Shown here piece after piece: positions 16,718 to 25,898 of a DNA stretch of 42,624 nt. Every line of letters begins with the position of its first letter. Position 1 is the first letter of the stretch. The DNA comes from Gammaproteobacteria bacterium (GTDB lineage Bacteria > Pseudomonadota > Gammaproteobacteria > Acidiferrobacterales > SPGG2): NCBI GenBank assembly GCA_029861845.1, contig JAOTYM010000024.1, positions 1 to 42,624 of the forward strand. The letters are read 5' to 3'. The notes beneath the pieces are model-generated. The model saw nothing but the letters and a program-made list of their open reading frames with translations. It was not told where the DNA came from and did not search any database. The translations under genes were made by a program, and so were the position numbers.

Positions 16718-17530
16718 ATGTCCTTAAGCCTTCCGTTAATCATCGAGCCCGAGCAATTGGAGGAACAACTCGGTACGCGCGAAACCCTGATCGTGGATTT
16801 ATGCAAACCCGAAACCTACGCGCGATCGCATATTCCTGGTGCGGTGCACCTGGAATATCGTTACTTGGTTGCGCCACAACCACCTGCCATGGGATGCCTC
16901 CCCAGCGAAGTCCAGCTGACGCAAGTGCTAAGCGCTCTAGGCCTTTCAAACAGCACGTCTGTCTTCGCCTACGACGACGAAGGTGGCGGCCGTGCGGCGC
17001 GACTTTTATGGACGCTCGATGCCGTTGGTCACTCACAGGGCAGCTTACTAAATGGCGGTTTGCATGCGTGGGTGGCCGAGAATCGGCGGCTCGACAACGA
17101 AGCGGTCACGCCCACCCAGAACCAGTATCAAGTAACTATCAATGACGATGCAATTGCGGACAAGGCCTATATTTTGCGGCACCTCGATGACCCATCGGTG
17201 CAACTAGTGGATACCCGTAGCCCAGCCGAATACCATGGCCAACAGCAACGCGCCGAGCGTGCGGGCCACATTCCTGGAGCGGTCAACTTCGATTGGGTAA
17301 ACGCCATGGACCCGACACGCAATCTGCGTTTGCGGACAGCGGATGAACTAAAGTCAAGGTTAACCAGCCTGGGTGTTGTCCCGGAGAAGGAGATAGTGAC
17401 CTACTGTCATACGCACCACCGATCCGCGCATACTTATATTACGCTAAAGAGTCTTGGCTACGAGCGAGTGAGAGGATACCCGGGCTCTTGGTCAGAATGG
17501 GGCAACAGCCCCGAGGTGCCCATCGCCTAA
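16718..17530 (+). CDS. rhdA: RhdA-type sulfurtransferase (tandem rhodanese)
   Basis: Moves sulfane sulfur from thiosulfate or a related donor to a thiophilic acceptor. It has 270 residues in two rhodanese domains. The N-terminal one (about 1-130) has no active-site Cys (FAYDDEGGGRAAR) and is structural. The C-terminal one carries C230 in the loop CHTHHRS. Azotobacter vinelandii RhdA is of the same size and has CQTHHR at C230, so I assign it to that group rather than to mercaptopyruvate sulfurtransferase (CGSGVTA loop). GGAGAAGG precedes the ATG. Confidence 0.93.
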   Translation: MSLSLPLIIEPEQLEEQLGTRETLIVDLCKPETYARSHIPGAVHLEYRYLVAPQPPAMGCLPSEVQLTQVLSALGLSNSTSVFAYDDEGGGRAARLLWTLDAVGHSQGSLLNGGLHAWVAENRRLDNEAVTPTQNQYQVTINDDAIADKAYILRHLDDPSVQLVDTRSPAEYHGQQQRAERAGHIPGAVNFDWVNAMDPTRNLRLRTADELKSRLTSLGVVPEKEIVTYCHTHHRSAHTYITLKSLGYERVRGYPGSWSEWGNSPEVPIA

Positions 17531-17545
17531 GACCAGGCGGCACCG

Positions 17546-17764
17546 CTAGATCACGGCAATATCCAAGTCGCTGGCATAGGGTCGTGGCCGCCGGGCCGCG
17601 GTGTCAGCGCCGCGAGTGTCTTCCCTCAACGAGTAGATGTCGCCAATGTCGACCATGGCCACGACATCCTGCATTTCAGGATGGGCATCGCCGATTGCCT
17701 CACATTTGGCCATCAGCGTACTAATCTCTCGTACCAGAGATGCCGCCAGGTTGGCATTTTTCAT
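17546..17764 (-). CDS. Small hypothetical protein
   Basis: 72 residues from an ATG at 17764 with a weak AGGCG site. It is predicted soluble, helical at the start (LAASLVREISTLMAKCEAIG) and acidic in the middle, with one Cys. No family is recognised. It is kept because it fills the gap after rhdA with only 15 nt between the convergent stops and is not antisense to another gene. It could still be chance. Confidence 0.4.
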   Translation of the reverse strand: MKNANLAASLVREISTLMAKCEAIGDAHPEMQDVVAMVDIGDIYSLREDTRGADTAARRPRPYASDLDIAVI

Positions 17765-18129
17765 CGCCTATGACACGTCGCACAAACACACGGTCCCCTT
17801 GCCTAGGTAAGGGCCATGCCAAGTCGCCAAAAGCAAGATAAGGCCGGTATTAATGATTCAAATTTGCCCCGTTACTGCGTGTGGAGCTGGCTGCCGTCAA
17901 AAAATTGGACTGCCCTAACCGCGGCTGGTGGGCGCAACCCCGTCCGTGGCGCCTACCAGGAAGGGCCGTTGTAAACTGGGTGTGGTGCACAAGAGAACCC
18001 AGCATCGCTGCGCTAGTGGTGCGGGCAAGGTGAGTTCGCGATGAAGGCCTTCCTTGCGCCGGCCCTGCCTTTCTGGTATAGATTCGCGCTTAATTTTTTC
18101 CAGGCATAGCAAGGTTAGGGGTGAGAAAT
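17765..18129. other. Intergenic region upstream of dksA
   Basis: These 365 bases contain the dksA promoter at the right end and no convincing gene. The middle is GC-rich with several short inverted words, but no RNA family is recognised. Confidence 0.4.
18054..18082 (+). promoter_or_regulatory. Promoter of dksA
   Basis: TTGCGC (18054-18059), 17 nt and TATAGA (18077-18082), with a TGG just before the -10. The start point would be about 18089, leaving about 40 nt of leader. Confidence 0.6.
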
Positions 18130-18579
18130 ATGCCGGCCAGAAAACAGGGTCAACCATCGACGATCAGTGTACTGCATGGCGGTGTCAAACCCTATGCGCG
18201 AAAAAAGGGCGAGAAATACATGAATAAGAAACAGCTCGCGCACTTTCGCATCATGCTATCTGCCTGGAAGGCAGATCTGTTGGATGAGCTGTCGCGCACC
18301 GTTAGTCAGATGCGAGACGAAGCGACTCTCCACTCGGACCCGAATGACCGTGCAAGTCGGGAGACCGATATCTCTTTGGAACTGCGAAGCCGTGACCGGG
18401 AAAGCAAGCTCGTCAAGAAGATTGACGAGGCACTCGAACGAACTGAGTCAGGCGATTACGGCTATTGTGAACTTTGCGGCGTCGAGATCGGTATCGAGCG
18501 GCTCGAGGCGAGACCCACGGCAGAATTGTGTATTGACTGCAAGACACTCGACGAGATTCGTGAAAAACAAATGGCCTGA
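18130..18579 (+). CDS. dksA: RNA polymerase-binding transcription factor DksA
   Basis: Binds the secondary channel of RNA polymerase and, with ppGpp, turns down stable-RNA promoters and turns up amino-acid genes. From ATG 18130 (AGGGG 8 nt upstream; a GTG at 18121 has a site too close) the protein has 149 residues, against 151 in E. coli. The coiled-coil tip keeps D70, D73 and A75 (DPNDRA). The zinc finger has C113, C116, C133 and C136. The Cys pattern and both tip Asp residues indicate an active, zinc-type DksA. pyrC and uppP follow. Confidence 0.97.
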   Translation: MPARKQGQPSTISVLHGGVKPYARKKGEKYMNKKQLAHFRIMLSAWKADLLDELSRTVSQMRDEATLHSDPNDRASRETDISLELRSRDRESKLVKKIDEALERTESGDYGYCELCGVEIGIERLEARPTAELCIDCKTLDEIREKQMA

Positions 18580-18625
18580 TCATCCAATAAAGATCCCAAC
18601 TTCAAACGAAAGATCAGGAACACAG

Positions 18626-18657
18626 AACGAGAAGGGGACAGTTGTCCCCTTCTCGTT
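18626..18657 (+). terminator. Perfect 15-bp hairpin with short U-run between dksA and pyrC
   Basis: AACGAGAAGGGGACA (18626-18640) and its exact complement (18643-18657) enclose a 2-nt centre and run into TTTTC on the plus strand. It lies 47 nt after the dksA stop and 14 nt before the pyrC start, so it can end the dksA transcript or act as an attenuator of pyrC. The GGGGACA/TGTCCCC core also resembles words seen in dispersed palindromic elements, so a mobile origin is possible. Confidence 0.65.
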
Positions 18658-18671
18658 TTCGGGAGACGTAT

Positions 18672-19982
18672 TTGTATAGCTTGCTTGTGCGCAACGCCCG
18701 CATTGCGCAACCGGACGGATCTGTACACGAATCCGATCTCGCTTGCGAACGGGGCTTAATCGCGAAGATCGGGCCGTCGTTAGATGCACAAGCAGATGAA
18801 ATGATTGATGCTGGTGGGAAACTGTTACTGCCTGGCACCATCGATCCACAAGTCCACTTCCGTGAGCCGGGCGCGCCCCATAAAGAAGATCTGGCTAGCG
18901 GTTCACGTGCTGCCGTCAAGGGTGGTGTTACCAGTTTCTTGGAAATGCCAAACACCAATCCGCCGACTATAAATCAGAAAGCTTTAAACGATAAACTCGC
19001 GAGCGCCAGGCGTAAGTGCGTGGCCAACTATGGGTTTTTTATCGGCGCTACACCCAATAATCTCCATGAGATCAACACAGCATCACCAGTTTGCGGGATC
19101 AAGATCTTTATGGGTGCGAGTACTGGTGATCTGCTCGTCCACGACCCGCAAGATCTTGAGCGCATCTTTGCCAATGGCGATCGACTCATCGCAGTGCATG
19201 CTGAAGATGAGGAACGCATTCGGGAACGTCGTGCCCTATTCGCAGACGATACCGACCCTGCCGTGCACTCTAAAATCCGCGACAACCAATGCGCCGCCTT
19301 GGCCACCGAACTTGCGCTCACACTATCTACGCGCTATGAGCGACGCCTGCATATTCTACATTTGTCTACCCACGACGAAGTAGAGCAGCTACAGAATCAC
19401 AAACCATCATGGGTTACAGCCGAAGCCATTCCCAATCATCTCTATCTAAATGTCGAACACTACGCCAAGCAAGGCACACTAGTGCAGATGAATCCCCCCC
19501 TCCGACAACCTGAGGACACCGCTGCCCTGTGGCAAGCACTTCATGATGGTGTGATTGACTTCATTGCAACCGACCACGCACCGCACTCTGTTGAAGAAAA
19601 AAAACAACGCTACCCGCGAAGTCCGTCCGGCATGCCCGGCGTTGAAACCTCATTACCACTGATGTTAACGCACATGAAAGCTGGCAAATGTACATTGGCA
19701 GAACTCCAAAAATGGATGTGCTGGGGACCAGCTCAAGCCTATCAAATCGCCAACAAAGGAAAGATTATCGAGGGCTGGGACGCTGACCTGACACTCGTTG
19801 ATATTGATACGGTACGGCCAGCGCGTAATGAAGACATGTTCACCAAGGCCGGGTGGACTCCCTATGATGGATGGCCGCTGACGGGGTGGCCCATCTACAC
19901 TATCGTTGGAGGCTGTATTGCATTTGACCAAGGCTCGATCCGTGACAACGTCCGCGGTCAAGCGCTGAACTTCACTACTTGA
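18672..19982 (+). CDS. pyrC: Dihydroorotase with Gln in place of the first metal His
   Basis: Closes carbamoyl-aspartate to dihydroorotate in pyrimidine synthesis. I choose TTG 18672 because GGGAG is 6 nt upstream; it gives 436 residues. The upstream extension to 18642 begins inside the hairpin. The amidohydrolase barrel shows GTIDPQVHFREPG (Q60-V-H62, where HxH is usual), IKIFMGAS with the lysine of the binuclear site, HLST, and ATDHAPHS. The QVHFREPG form occurs, to my recollection, in a recognised group of dihydroorotases (for example in Bacteroidetes). It lies 6 nt before uppP. Confidence 0.92.
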   Translation: MYSLLVRNARIAQPDGSVHESDLACERGLIAKIGPSLDAQADEMIDAGGKLLLPGTIDPQVHFREPGAPHKEDLASGSRAAVKGGVTSFLEMPNTNPPTINQKALNDKLASARRKCVANYGFFIGATPNNLHEINTASPVCGIKIFMGASTGDLLVHDPQDLERIFANGDRLIAVHAEDEERIRERRALFADDTDPAVHSKIRDNQCAALATELALTLSTRYERRLHILHLSTHDEVEQLQNHKPSWVTAEAIPNHLYLNVEHYAKQGTLVQMNPPLRQPEDTAALWQALHDGVIDFIATDHAPHSVEEKKQRYPRSPSGMPGVETSLPLMLTHMKAGKCTLAELQKWMCWGPAQAYQIANKGKIIEGWDADLTLVDIDTVRPARNEDMFTKAGWTPYDGWPLTGWPIYTIVGGCIAFDQGSIRDNVRGQALNFTT

Positions 19983-19988
19983 TCACTT

Positions 19989-20783
19989 ATGGACCTGGCA
20001 CTGTTACTAACGGCACTTATTCTTGGTGTTGTCGAAGGCTTGACCGAATTCCTGCCGGTATCCTCCACCGGCCATTTAATCATTGTCGGCGATTTCCTTC
20101 GCTTCAACGATGCGCAGGCAAAAACCTTTCAAATCTTCATTCAACTTGGCGCAATACTGGCTGTGGTATGGCACTATCGCAAGCGACTCGGAAGTTTTAT
20201 CACTGGGCTTAATCAGAGTATCGCCCAACGGTTTTGGCTGAATCTGATTATCGCCTTCGCGCCTGCCGCCTTAGTTGGATTCGCATTGCACGACCAAATA
20301 AAGGCCTATCTCTTCGATCCAGTGACGGTGGCCGGGGCACTCATCGTTGGCGGCGTAATTATTCTACTGATAGAACGAACACCACGCCGCGTTCGCGTGC
20401 GAGACTTTGAGTCCTTACACCCAAGTGATGCTGTAAAGATCGGCATTGCGCAAACGGTATCCCTGTTCCCCGGTATATCGCGGGCCGGCGCGACCATCAT
20501 GGGTGGACTGCTGACAGGCCTTTCACGTACCACGGCCACCGAGTTTTCCTTTTTCCTAGCAATCCCAACGATGCTCGCTGCCACAAGTTATGAACTATTC
20601 ACTAGCCGCCACCTCCTCAGTCCTGAAAGCACAGCCCTGTTTGCGGTGGGATTTATTATGGCCTTCGTGACTGCACTCATGGTCATAAAGGCGTTTCTGG
20701 CCTATGTCGCGCGCCACAATTTTGCCGCTTTTGCCTACTACAGAATTGTATTTGGATTGCTAGTCTTGATCTATTTCTGGTAA
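19989..20783 (+). CDS. uppP: Undecaprenyl-diphosphate phosphatase UppP (BacA)
   Basis: Recycles the lipid carrier for peptidoglycan and other surface polymers, and gives bacitracin resistance when overproduced. The 264-residue protein has about eight membrane segments. The two active-site motifs are EGLTEFLPVSSTGHL (16-30) and PGISRAG (161-167). The length is normal (E. coli 273). It starts 6 nt after pyrC, so it is probably part of the same transcript. Confidence 0.97.
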   Translation: MDLALLLTALILGVVEGLTEFLPVSSTGHLIIVGDFLRFNDAQAKTFQIFIQLGAILAVVWHYRKRLGSFITGLNQSIAQRFWLNLIIAFAPAALVGFALHDQIKAYLFDPVTVAGALIVGGVIILLIERTPRRVRVRDFESLHPSDAVKIGIAQTVSLFPGISRAGATIMGGLLTGLSRTTATEFSFFLAIPTMLAATSYELFTSRHLLSPESTALFAVGFIMAFVTALMVIKAFLAYVARHNFAAFAYYRIVFGLLVLIYFW

Positions 20784-20792
20784 CCGTTTGCT

Positions 20793-20821
20793 TTGAATGC
20801 TTGGCTCGGCTGGTCTATCTT
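20793..20821 (+). promoter_or_regulatory. Promoter of the response regulator gene
   Basis: TTGAAT (20793-20798), 17 nt, and TATCTT (20816-20821). The start point would be near 20828, leaving a leader of about 74 nt. Confidence 0.5.
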
Positions 20822-20901
20822 AGTAAAGACGGACATATACCGGATCGACCGGCTCCCCTGTTCGACACCCATGCAACCCTTTACAGCACAGATCGATAAG
20901 A

Positions 20902-22071
20902 ATGACTACTCAGAACGGCTCTACAAGCCCAGATAAGCCACGTGTGCTCGTGGTTGACGACTCGCGCGTCATGCGCAAGGCCATACATAAGTTCATCCGG
21001 CGTGAATTCGACGTAACCGAGGCCGAGGACGGTGAGGCAGGCTGGCAAAAACTAACCGAAGACAACCAAATCCAGGTTGTTATTGCCGATGTACTCATGC
21101 CCAAGCTCGATGGCTATGCCTTGATATGTCGGATTCGCGCTGCCGACCAGACTCGAATCCGCGATGTACCGGTGATCGTCATCACTGGGGCCGAAGACGA
21201 TGACACGCGAGAACGTGCGTTCGCGTGCGGTGCTAACGATTTCATCACCAAACCGATCGACGGCGCCCACCTACTCACATGTACACGTACGCAAGCGAAA
21301 TTAGATCAGACGGCACGTAAACTGGCGCATGATGTCGAAGTCATAGACGATGAATTGGCGAGTATTGATCCACTCACGCAACTCTATAGCCGCCGAATGC
21401 TACTACAGCGTGGTAATGAGGAGCTCGCTAACACAGCCGGCAAAAGCGACGAATTTTCCTTAATTAAACTCGACATCGATGATTTCAAAGTCATCTATAG
21501 CCAACAGGGTGACGATTGTGGTGATCGGTTGTTGGTCTGGCTGGCGAAGATTCTAGTCGCTCAGACCCGAGCCGAAGATTTAGTTGCACGCATCGGTGGC
21601 GGTGAATTCGCAATTATGGCGCCAACTACTGGACGCCTCGATGCCGCCATCCTCTGCGAACGCCTACGCGGTGCCATCAGCGCCGAACCGTTTAGTCACG
21701 ATGGTGCAACAATACCGCTAACCGCAAGCATTGGTCTGGTGACACTGGGACGTGACCAGGGAAACTCCATTGAGGAATTGCTAACGGTGGCTGAGGAGCG
21801 TGTGGCGTCTGCTAAAGCGGCCGGTGGTAACCAGTTAAGCGTTAGCGATCTGGCAGAGAGCGAAAACGAAGATAGTGTCATTGTCGAGCAGCCGGACATC
21901 GATACTGCCTTGGGGATGTTACAGAACGGCAACTCTGGAAAACTCGACCCCTATCTGTCCGATCTCGTGCTGACCGTCTTGCCTTTGATCGAACTCTGCA
22001 ATAACAAGCTAAGTCTAGACTTCGAGTATGAGCTTGATGTCCTTAGGAAAAAGCTTTCCGAACTGAAATAA
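20902..22071 (+). CDS. Response regulator with degenerate GGDEF domain and intact I-site
   Basis: The 389-residue protein has an N-terminal receiver domain (about 13-130) with D19, D20, the phosphoacceptor D63, T95 and K116, so it can be phosphorylated. A GGDEF domain (about 150-315) follows. Its active-site motif reads GGGEF (231-235), where the third residue is normally Asp or Glu, and the usual FKxIND...GHxxGD reads FKVIYSQQGDDCGD. Enzyme activity is therefore unlikely. The allosteric I-site RAED (222-225) stands exactly 5 residues before GGGEF, so c-di-GMP binding is still plausible. An extension of about 70 residues follows. No kinase gene is adjacent. Confidence 0.9.
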   Translation: MTTQNGSTSPDKPRVLVVDDSRVMRKAIHKFIRREFDVTEAEDGEAGWQKLTEDNQIQVVIADVLMPKLDGYALICRIRAADQTRIRDVPVIVITGAEDDDTRERAFACGANDFITKPIDGAHLLTCTRTQAKLDQTARKLAHDVEVIDDELASIDPLTQLYSRRMLLQRGNEELANTAGKSDEFSLIKLDIDDFKVIYSQQGDDCGDRLLVWLAKILVAQTRAEDLVARIGGGEFAIMAPTTGRLDAAILCERLRGAISAEPFSHDGATIPLTASIGLVTLGRDQGNSIEELLTVAEERVASAKAAGGNQLSVSDLAESENEDSVIVEQPDIDTALGMLQNGNSGKLDPYLSDLVLTVLPLIELCNNKLSLDFEYELDVLRKKLSELK

Positions 22072-22104
22072 CAACTAGGCGGCATGGGTCGCAATCCTTG
22101 AGTA

Positions 22105-23088
22105 ATGCCTATCAGCAAGGCCTTTGAGCCCGCATGGTGGTGTCGTGGACCACACATGCAGACTCTATGGCCAACGCTCATCCGACGCAGGCCACGCGTA
22201 CAATTGAGACACGAGCACTTAGAGTTGCCGGATGGCGATTTTGTAGACTTGCAGTGGACCGAGGCGCAGATGGGCCCCATCGTCATTGTCTTACATGGGC
22301 TCGAAGGGTCTTCGAACTCAGTCTATGCACGAGGTCTTCTCAAAGCGTTGCATAACTGCGGAATACGCTCGGTAGTTATGCACTTTCGCGGCTGCAGCGG
22401 TACCCCTAACCGTCTGCCGCGTAGTTATCATTCCGGCGATACAGCCGATTTTGCGTACCTTGTCAAAACACTAAAGCAGCGGGAACCGGACGTAATGATT
22501 GCCGCAGTGGGCTACTCACTAGGCGGTAACGTTCTTCTGAAATGGCTGGGAGAATCTGGTACGCAAGCGTTGCTGACAACAGCGGTTGCCGTATCGGTGC
22601 CATTTCTGTTGGCATCATCAGCAGATCGAATGGATAAGGGTTTCTCGAGAGTTTACCAATGGAAGCTCTTGCGCAGCTTGCGCCGCAAAACCAAGCAAAA
22701 ACTACAATGCATGCCGCTTAATGTTCATACTAGCGATCTGAATTCACTCAAGAACTTTCGTGCGTTCGATGATGCCGTGACGGCGCCACTGCATGGCTTT
22801 AGGGATGTAGAACATTATTACGCTAGCGCGAGCTCGCAGCAGTACTTAAAGGACATACACGTTGATACACTGATCCTACATGCTCGCGACGACCCATTCA
22901 TGACGGCAGATGCCATACCCACCACCGAAGAACTGTCAGAGAAAACCAAGCTTGAACTATATCCGTGTGGCGGTCATGTAGGTTTTGTGGCCGGGACCTG
23001 GCCTTGGCTTACCGACTACTGGCTGGAGACCCGAATCATAGAACATCTGATATTACGCTTAAACATCAGAAAAACGGCCACGGCATAA
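22105..23088 (+). CDS. yheT: YheT-family alpha/beta hydrolase
   Basis: Serine hydrolase of the YheT/ABHD1-3 family; the substrate is uncertain and esters of lipids are suggested for relatives. In 327 residues it shows the start FEPAWWCRGPHMQTLWP, the oxyanion-side VLHGLEGSSNS, HFRGCSGTPNRLPRSYHSGDT, the nucleophile Ser in GYSLGGNVLLKW, the Asp in HARDDPFM, and the His in GGHVGF. It is complete for the catalytic triad. The ATG has only a weak ribosome site. It is 33 nt after the response regulator and convergent with the gene at 23097. Confidence 0.9.
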   Translation: MPISKAFEPAWWCRGPHMQTLWPTLIRRRPRVQLRHEHLELPDGDFVDLQWTEAQMGPIVIVLHGLEGSSNSVYARGLLKALHNCGIRSVVMHFRGCSGTPNRLPRSYHSGDTADFAYLVKTLKQREPDVMIAAVGYSLGGNVLLKWLGESGTQALLTTAVAVSVPFLLASSADRMDKGFSRVYQWKLLRSLRRKTKQKLQCMPLNVHTSDLNSLKNFRAFDDAVTAPLHGFRDVEHYYASASSQQYLKDIHVDTLILHARDDPFMTADAIPTTEELSEKTKLELYPCGGHVGFVAGTWPWLTDYWLETRIIEHLILRLNIRKTATA

Positions 23089-23096
23089 AATACTCA

Positions 23097-23615
23097 CTAA
23101 GGATCCCAATCGGCGGCAGTGTCTGCTAGAACATCGGCATGCCGGCGGGCCCGTTGATGGTTATCGTCGGGAACAGCGTCTATATCCTCGAGCATACGAA
23201 CATAGCTTGCGGGCAGCGCGTAGCGCTTGGCGCCTTCGACAACATATTTCTTGTACCAGATAAACAAGATCAGACTATCGTCGATAAAACGGGGATCCGT
23301 CGTATAGGTAAATGCGGTTAGTACCGAGGCGTCGGTGACTATCTTGATATGCGTGTGGTTATAGCCGTTACCAAGACCCTCAGCTGCGTCTAGTAAAGGT
23401 CTTTCTTGTGCATCTATATTAAAGACGACACCATACACTTCGTCATCGGAAAGGCCAGTCGCGTACGCATTGCATTTAGCAGACTCATCTGCGCCCCGTT
23501 TGTGGAACTTGAGCACATACCCCGTTAGTTTTCCGACGGCGACAAACCGGGCTGACGGGACACGCTGCCTCATCCGCGGCCAGTAGAGATTCGAGCCATA
23601 CGCAAAGTAATTCAT
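23097..23615 (-). CDS. Gamma-glutamylcyclotransferase-like protein
   Basis: The 172-residue protein begins MNYFAYGSNLYWPRM, the YGSNL signature of the gamma-glutamylcyclotransferase fold, and carries the expected Glu in LLDAAEGLGNGYN. Such proteins form 5-oxoproline from gamma-glutamyl peptides; whether the substrate here is a gamma-glutamyl amino acid or a glutathione-type compound is not readable. It is convergent with yheT, with an 8-nt gap, and divided from pnp by 180 nt of AT-rich DNA. Confidence 0.85.
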   Translation of the reverse strand: MNYFAYGSNLYWPRMRQRVPSARFVAVGKLTGYVLKFHKRGADESAKCNAYATGLSDDEVYGVVFNIDAQERPLLDAAEGLGNGYNHTHIKIVTDASVLTAFTYTTDPRFIDDSLILFIWYKKYVVEGAKRYALPASYVRMLEDIDAVPDDNHQRARRHADVLADTAADWDP

Positions 23616-23757
23616 GGCACTAAACTACTCGCGGGCGCAATACCCACGGTCGTAAAGATCGCTAAAAGAATAAAGCCGGAACAGCCGGACCATGCATGCG
23701 CTTGGTATCCGATGTCACTATAATTTTATTTATAAATCAATAAGTTAATGTCCACCC

Positions 23758-23783
23758 ACTCGTGCCGCCATCGGCGCTCGAGT
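23758..23783 (-). other. Hairpin downstream of pnp
   Basis: On the minus strand ACTCG...CGAGT encloses an inner CGCC-GAT-GGCG stem, about 15 nt past the pnp stop. It may stabilise the 3' end or stop transcription, although a T-run does not follow directly. AT-rich DNA lies further on. Confidence 0.45.
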
Positions 23784-23795
23784 CCGGTTACGCCA

Positions 23796-25898
23796 TCATC
23801 CCTGTTGCGCCGCCTCTTGTTCGATAGCTTTCATGCTAAGCCGAATCCTGCCCTGCTTATCGACCTCGAGAACTTTCACCTTCACGTGGTCGCCTTCCTT
23901 GAGCTTGTCACTAACATTTTCGACACGCTCATTGGATATCTGCGAAATGTGTACCAGACCGTCCCGGCCCGGCAAGATCGTGACAAACGCGCCGAAATCC
24001 ATGAGCTTTGCGACTCTACCTTCATATATCGTACCGACCTCAACATCAGCTGTTAGTTGCTCAACGCGTCGACGGGCTTCTTGAGCCGCAGCGTTGTCTG
24101 CCGAGGCGATCGTAACGGTACCATCATCGGAAATATCGATGGTAGCACTCGTCTCTTCACAGATCGCACGAATCGTTGTTCCGCCTTTGCCAATAACATC
24201 GCGAATTCTTTCCGGGTTGATCTTGAAGGTGATGATACGGGGCGCATACTCGGAGAGCTCCGCCCGTGGCTCCGAGATCGCCTGATCCATGGCACGTAGT
24301 ATGTGCAGGCGACCTTCCTTAGCTTGCTCTAAAGCAGCTTCCATAATCTCCTTCGTGATACCCTCGATCTTGATATCCATCTGTAGCGCGGTAACACCTT
24401 CGTTGGTACCCGCAACCTTGAAATCCATATCACCGAGATGATCTTCGTCGCCAAGGATGTCGGTGAGCACTGCGAAACGATTATCATCTTTAATTAACCC
24501 CATCGCCACGCCCGCTACCGGCGCCTTGGTCTTTACGCCTGCGTCCATGAGCGACAAGCTAGTGCCGCATACGGTTGCCATAGAACTTGAGCCATTCGAC
24601 TCAGTAACCTCAGACACAACCCGAACTACGTAAGGGTACTCACTCATGTCAGGCATAACAGCCGTAATGCCGCGCTTAGCGAGTCGCCCATGACCGATCT
24701 CTCGACGTTTGGGCGAGCCCACTCTCCCGCTTTCGCCGACGCTATAAGGCGGGAAATTGTAATGCAGCATAAAGCGTTCTTTGCGTTCGCCCTCGAGTGC
24801 ATCGATCAGTTGCGCGTCGCGTCCCGTTCCTAGCGTTGTCACTACCAGCGCCTGGGTCTCGCCACGTGTGAATAGCGCCGAACCGTGGGTGCGTGGTAGC
24901 AGGCCGACACGAATGTTGATGGATCGCACCGTACGGGTATCACGCCCGTCTATACGCGGCTCACCCTGCAAGATACGGCTGCGCACTATATCTTTTTCGA
25001 CATCCTTAATGCCATTCTTGATGTTCGCAATGTCTTCGTCACCGGCGTCGGCTGCGGTCAATTGTGTAAGCGCACGCTCACGTATCTCGGCCAGTTTGTT
25101 CTGCCGCGCCATCTTTTCCGCTATGCCATAAGCGTCACCGATTTCAGACTCTACTGCCGCGCGTACAGACGCTAGCATCGCTGTGTCCTTAGCTGGCACC
25201 TGCCAGTCCCATGGTTTTGTTCCAGCTTCCTGCGCTAAGGCACGAATAGCTTCAATCGCTATTTTCATTTGCTCGTGGCCGAACATAACTGCGCCAAGCA
25301 TGGTGTCTTCGCTGAGTTCTTTAGCCTCGGATTCAACCATCAACACGGCGCTTTCGGTGCCGGCCACCACTAAATCAAGCTTCGAGTCAGCACGCTGCGT
25401 GTAGGTTGGATTGAGAATATACTCACCGCCCGCATAGCCGACCCTGGCCGCTCCGATCGGACCCCGAAAAGGGGCGCCAGATAAGGATATCGCGGCTGAA
25501 ACACCAATCATGGAGACAATGTCGGGATCGATATCAGGGTCCAGCGACAACACGGTCACAATAACCTGAACCTCATTGGTGAAACCGTCGGGAAACAAGG
25601 GACGTATCGGTCGGTCGATCAAACGGCAGGTGAGGATTTCTTTCTCCGAAGGGCGCCCTTCACGCTTAAAGAAACCACCTGGTATTTGTCCGGCCGCGAA
25701 GGTTTTTTCTTGATAGTCGACGGTAAGCGGAAAGAAATCCTTACCAGCCCTAGGTTCCTTCTCGGCAACGACAGTAGCAAGCACTACTGTGTGACCCATG
25801 CTCGCTACGACTGCGCCGCTCGCCTGTTTCGCGATTTCTCCGGTTTCGAGTGTGATGGTGTGCTGTCCATACTGGAAGGATTTCGTGGTCTTGCCCAA
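23796..25898 (-). CDS. pnp: Polyribonucleotide nucleotidyltransferase (PNPase)
   Basis: Phosphorolytic 3'-5' exonuclease of the RNA degradosome. From a TTG start at 25898 (GAGGAG 6 nt upstream) the product has 700 residues. It shows two RNase PH-like cores ([21 protein letters not shown] and [17 protein letters not shown]), the active-site [15 protein letters not shown], a KH domain ([14 protein letters not shown]) and a C-terminal S1 domain ([20 protein letters not shown]). It lies 21 nt after rpsO, a gap too short for a long RNase III hairpin like the one in the E. coli pnp leader. Confidence 0.98.
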   Translation of the reverse strand: MGKTTKSFQYGQHTITLETGEIAKQASGAVVASMGHTVVLATVVAEKEPRAGKDFFPLTVDYQEKTFAAGQIPGGFFKREGRPSEKEILTCRLIDRPIRPLFPDGFTNEVQVIVTVLSLDPDIDPDIVSMIGVSAAISLSGAPFRGPIGAARVGYAGGEYILNPTYTQRADSKLDLVVAGTESAVLMVESEAKELSEDTMLGAVMFGHEQMKIAIEAIRALAQEAGTKPWDWQVPAKDTAMLASVRAAVESEIGDAYGIAEKMARQNKLAEIRERALTQLTAADAGDEDIANIKNGIKDVEKDIVRSRILQGEPRIDGRDTRTVRSINIRVGLLPRTHGSALFTRGETQALVVTTLGTGRDAQLIDALEGERKERFMLHYNFPPYSVGESGRVGSPKRREIGHGRLAKRGITAVMPDMSEYPYVVRVVSEVTESNGSSSMATVCGTSLSLMDAGVKTKAPVAGVAMGLIKDDNRFAVLTDILGDEDHLGDMDFKVAGTNEGVTALQMDIKIEGITKEIMEAALEQAKEGRLHILRAMDQAISEPRAELSEYAPRIITFKINPERIRDVIGKGGTTIRAICEETSATIDISDDGTVTIASADNAAAQEARRRVEQLTADVEVGTIYEGRVAKLMDFGAFVTILPGRDGLVHISQISNERVENVSDKLKEGDHVKVKVLEVDKQGRIRLSMKAIEQEAAQQG

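Noticed and set aside
17915..18157. 80-codon minus-strand frame over the dksA promoter
   Set aside because: It runs through the promoter and leader of dksA, with atypical composition and no ribosome site.
18674..18680. TATAGC as a -10 for a private pyrC promoter
   Set aside because: It would place the transcript start after the chosen TTG start codon of pyrC.
23719..23724. Perfect TATAAT in AT-rich DNA downstream of pnp
   Set aside because: No -35 at a working distance and no plus-strand gene follows; probably only AT-rich spacer.
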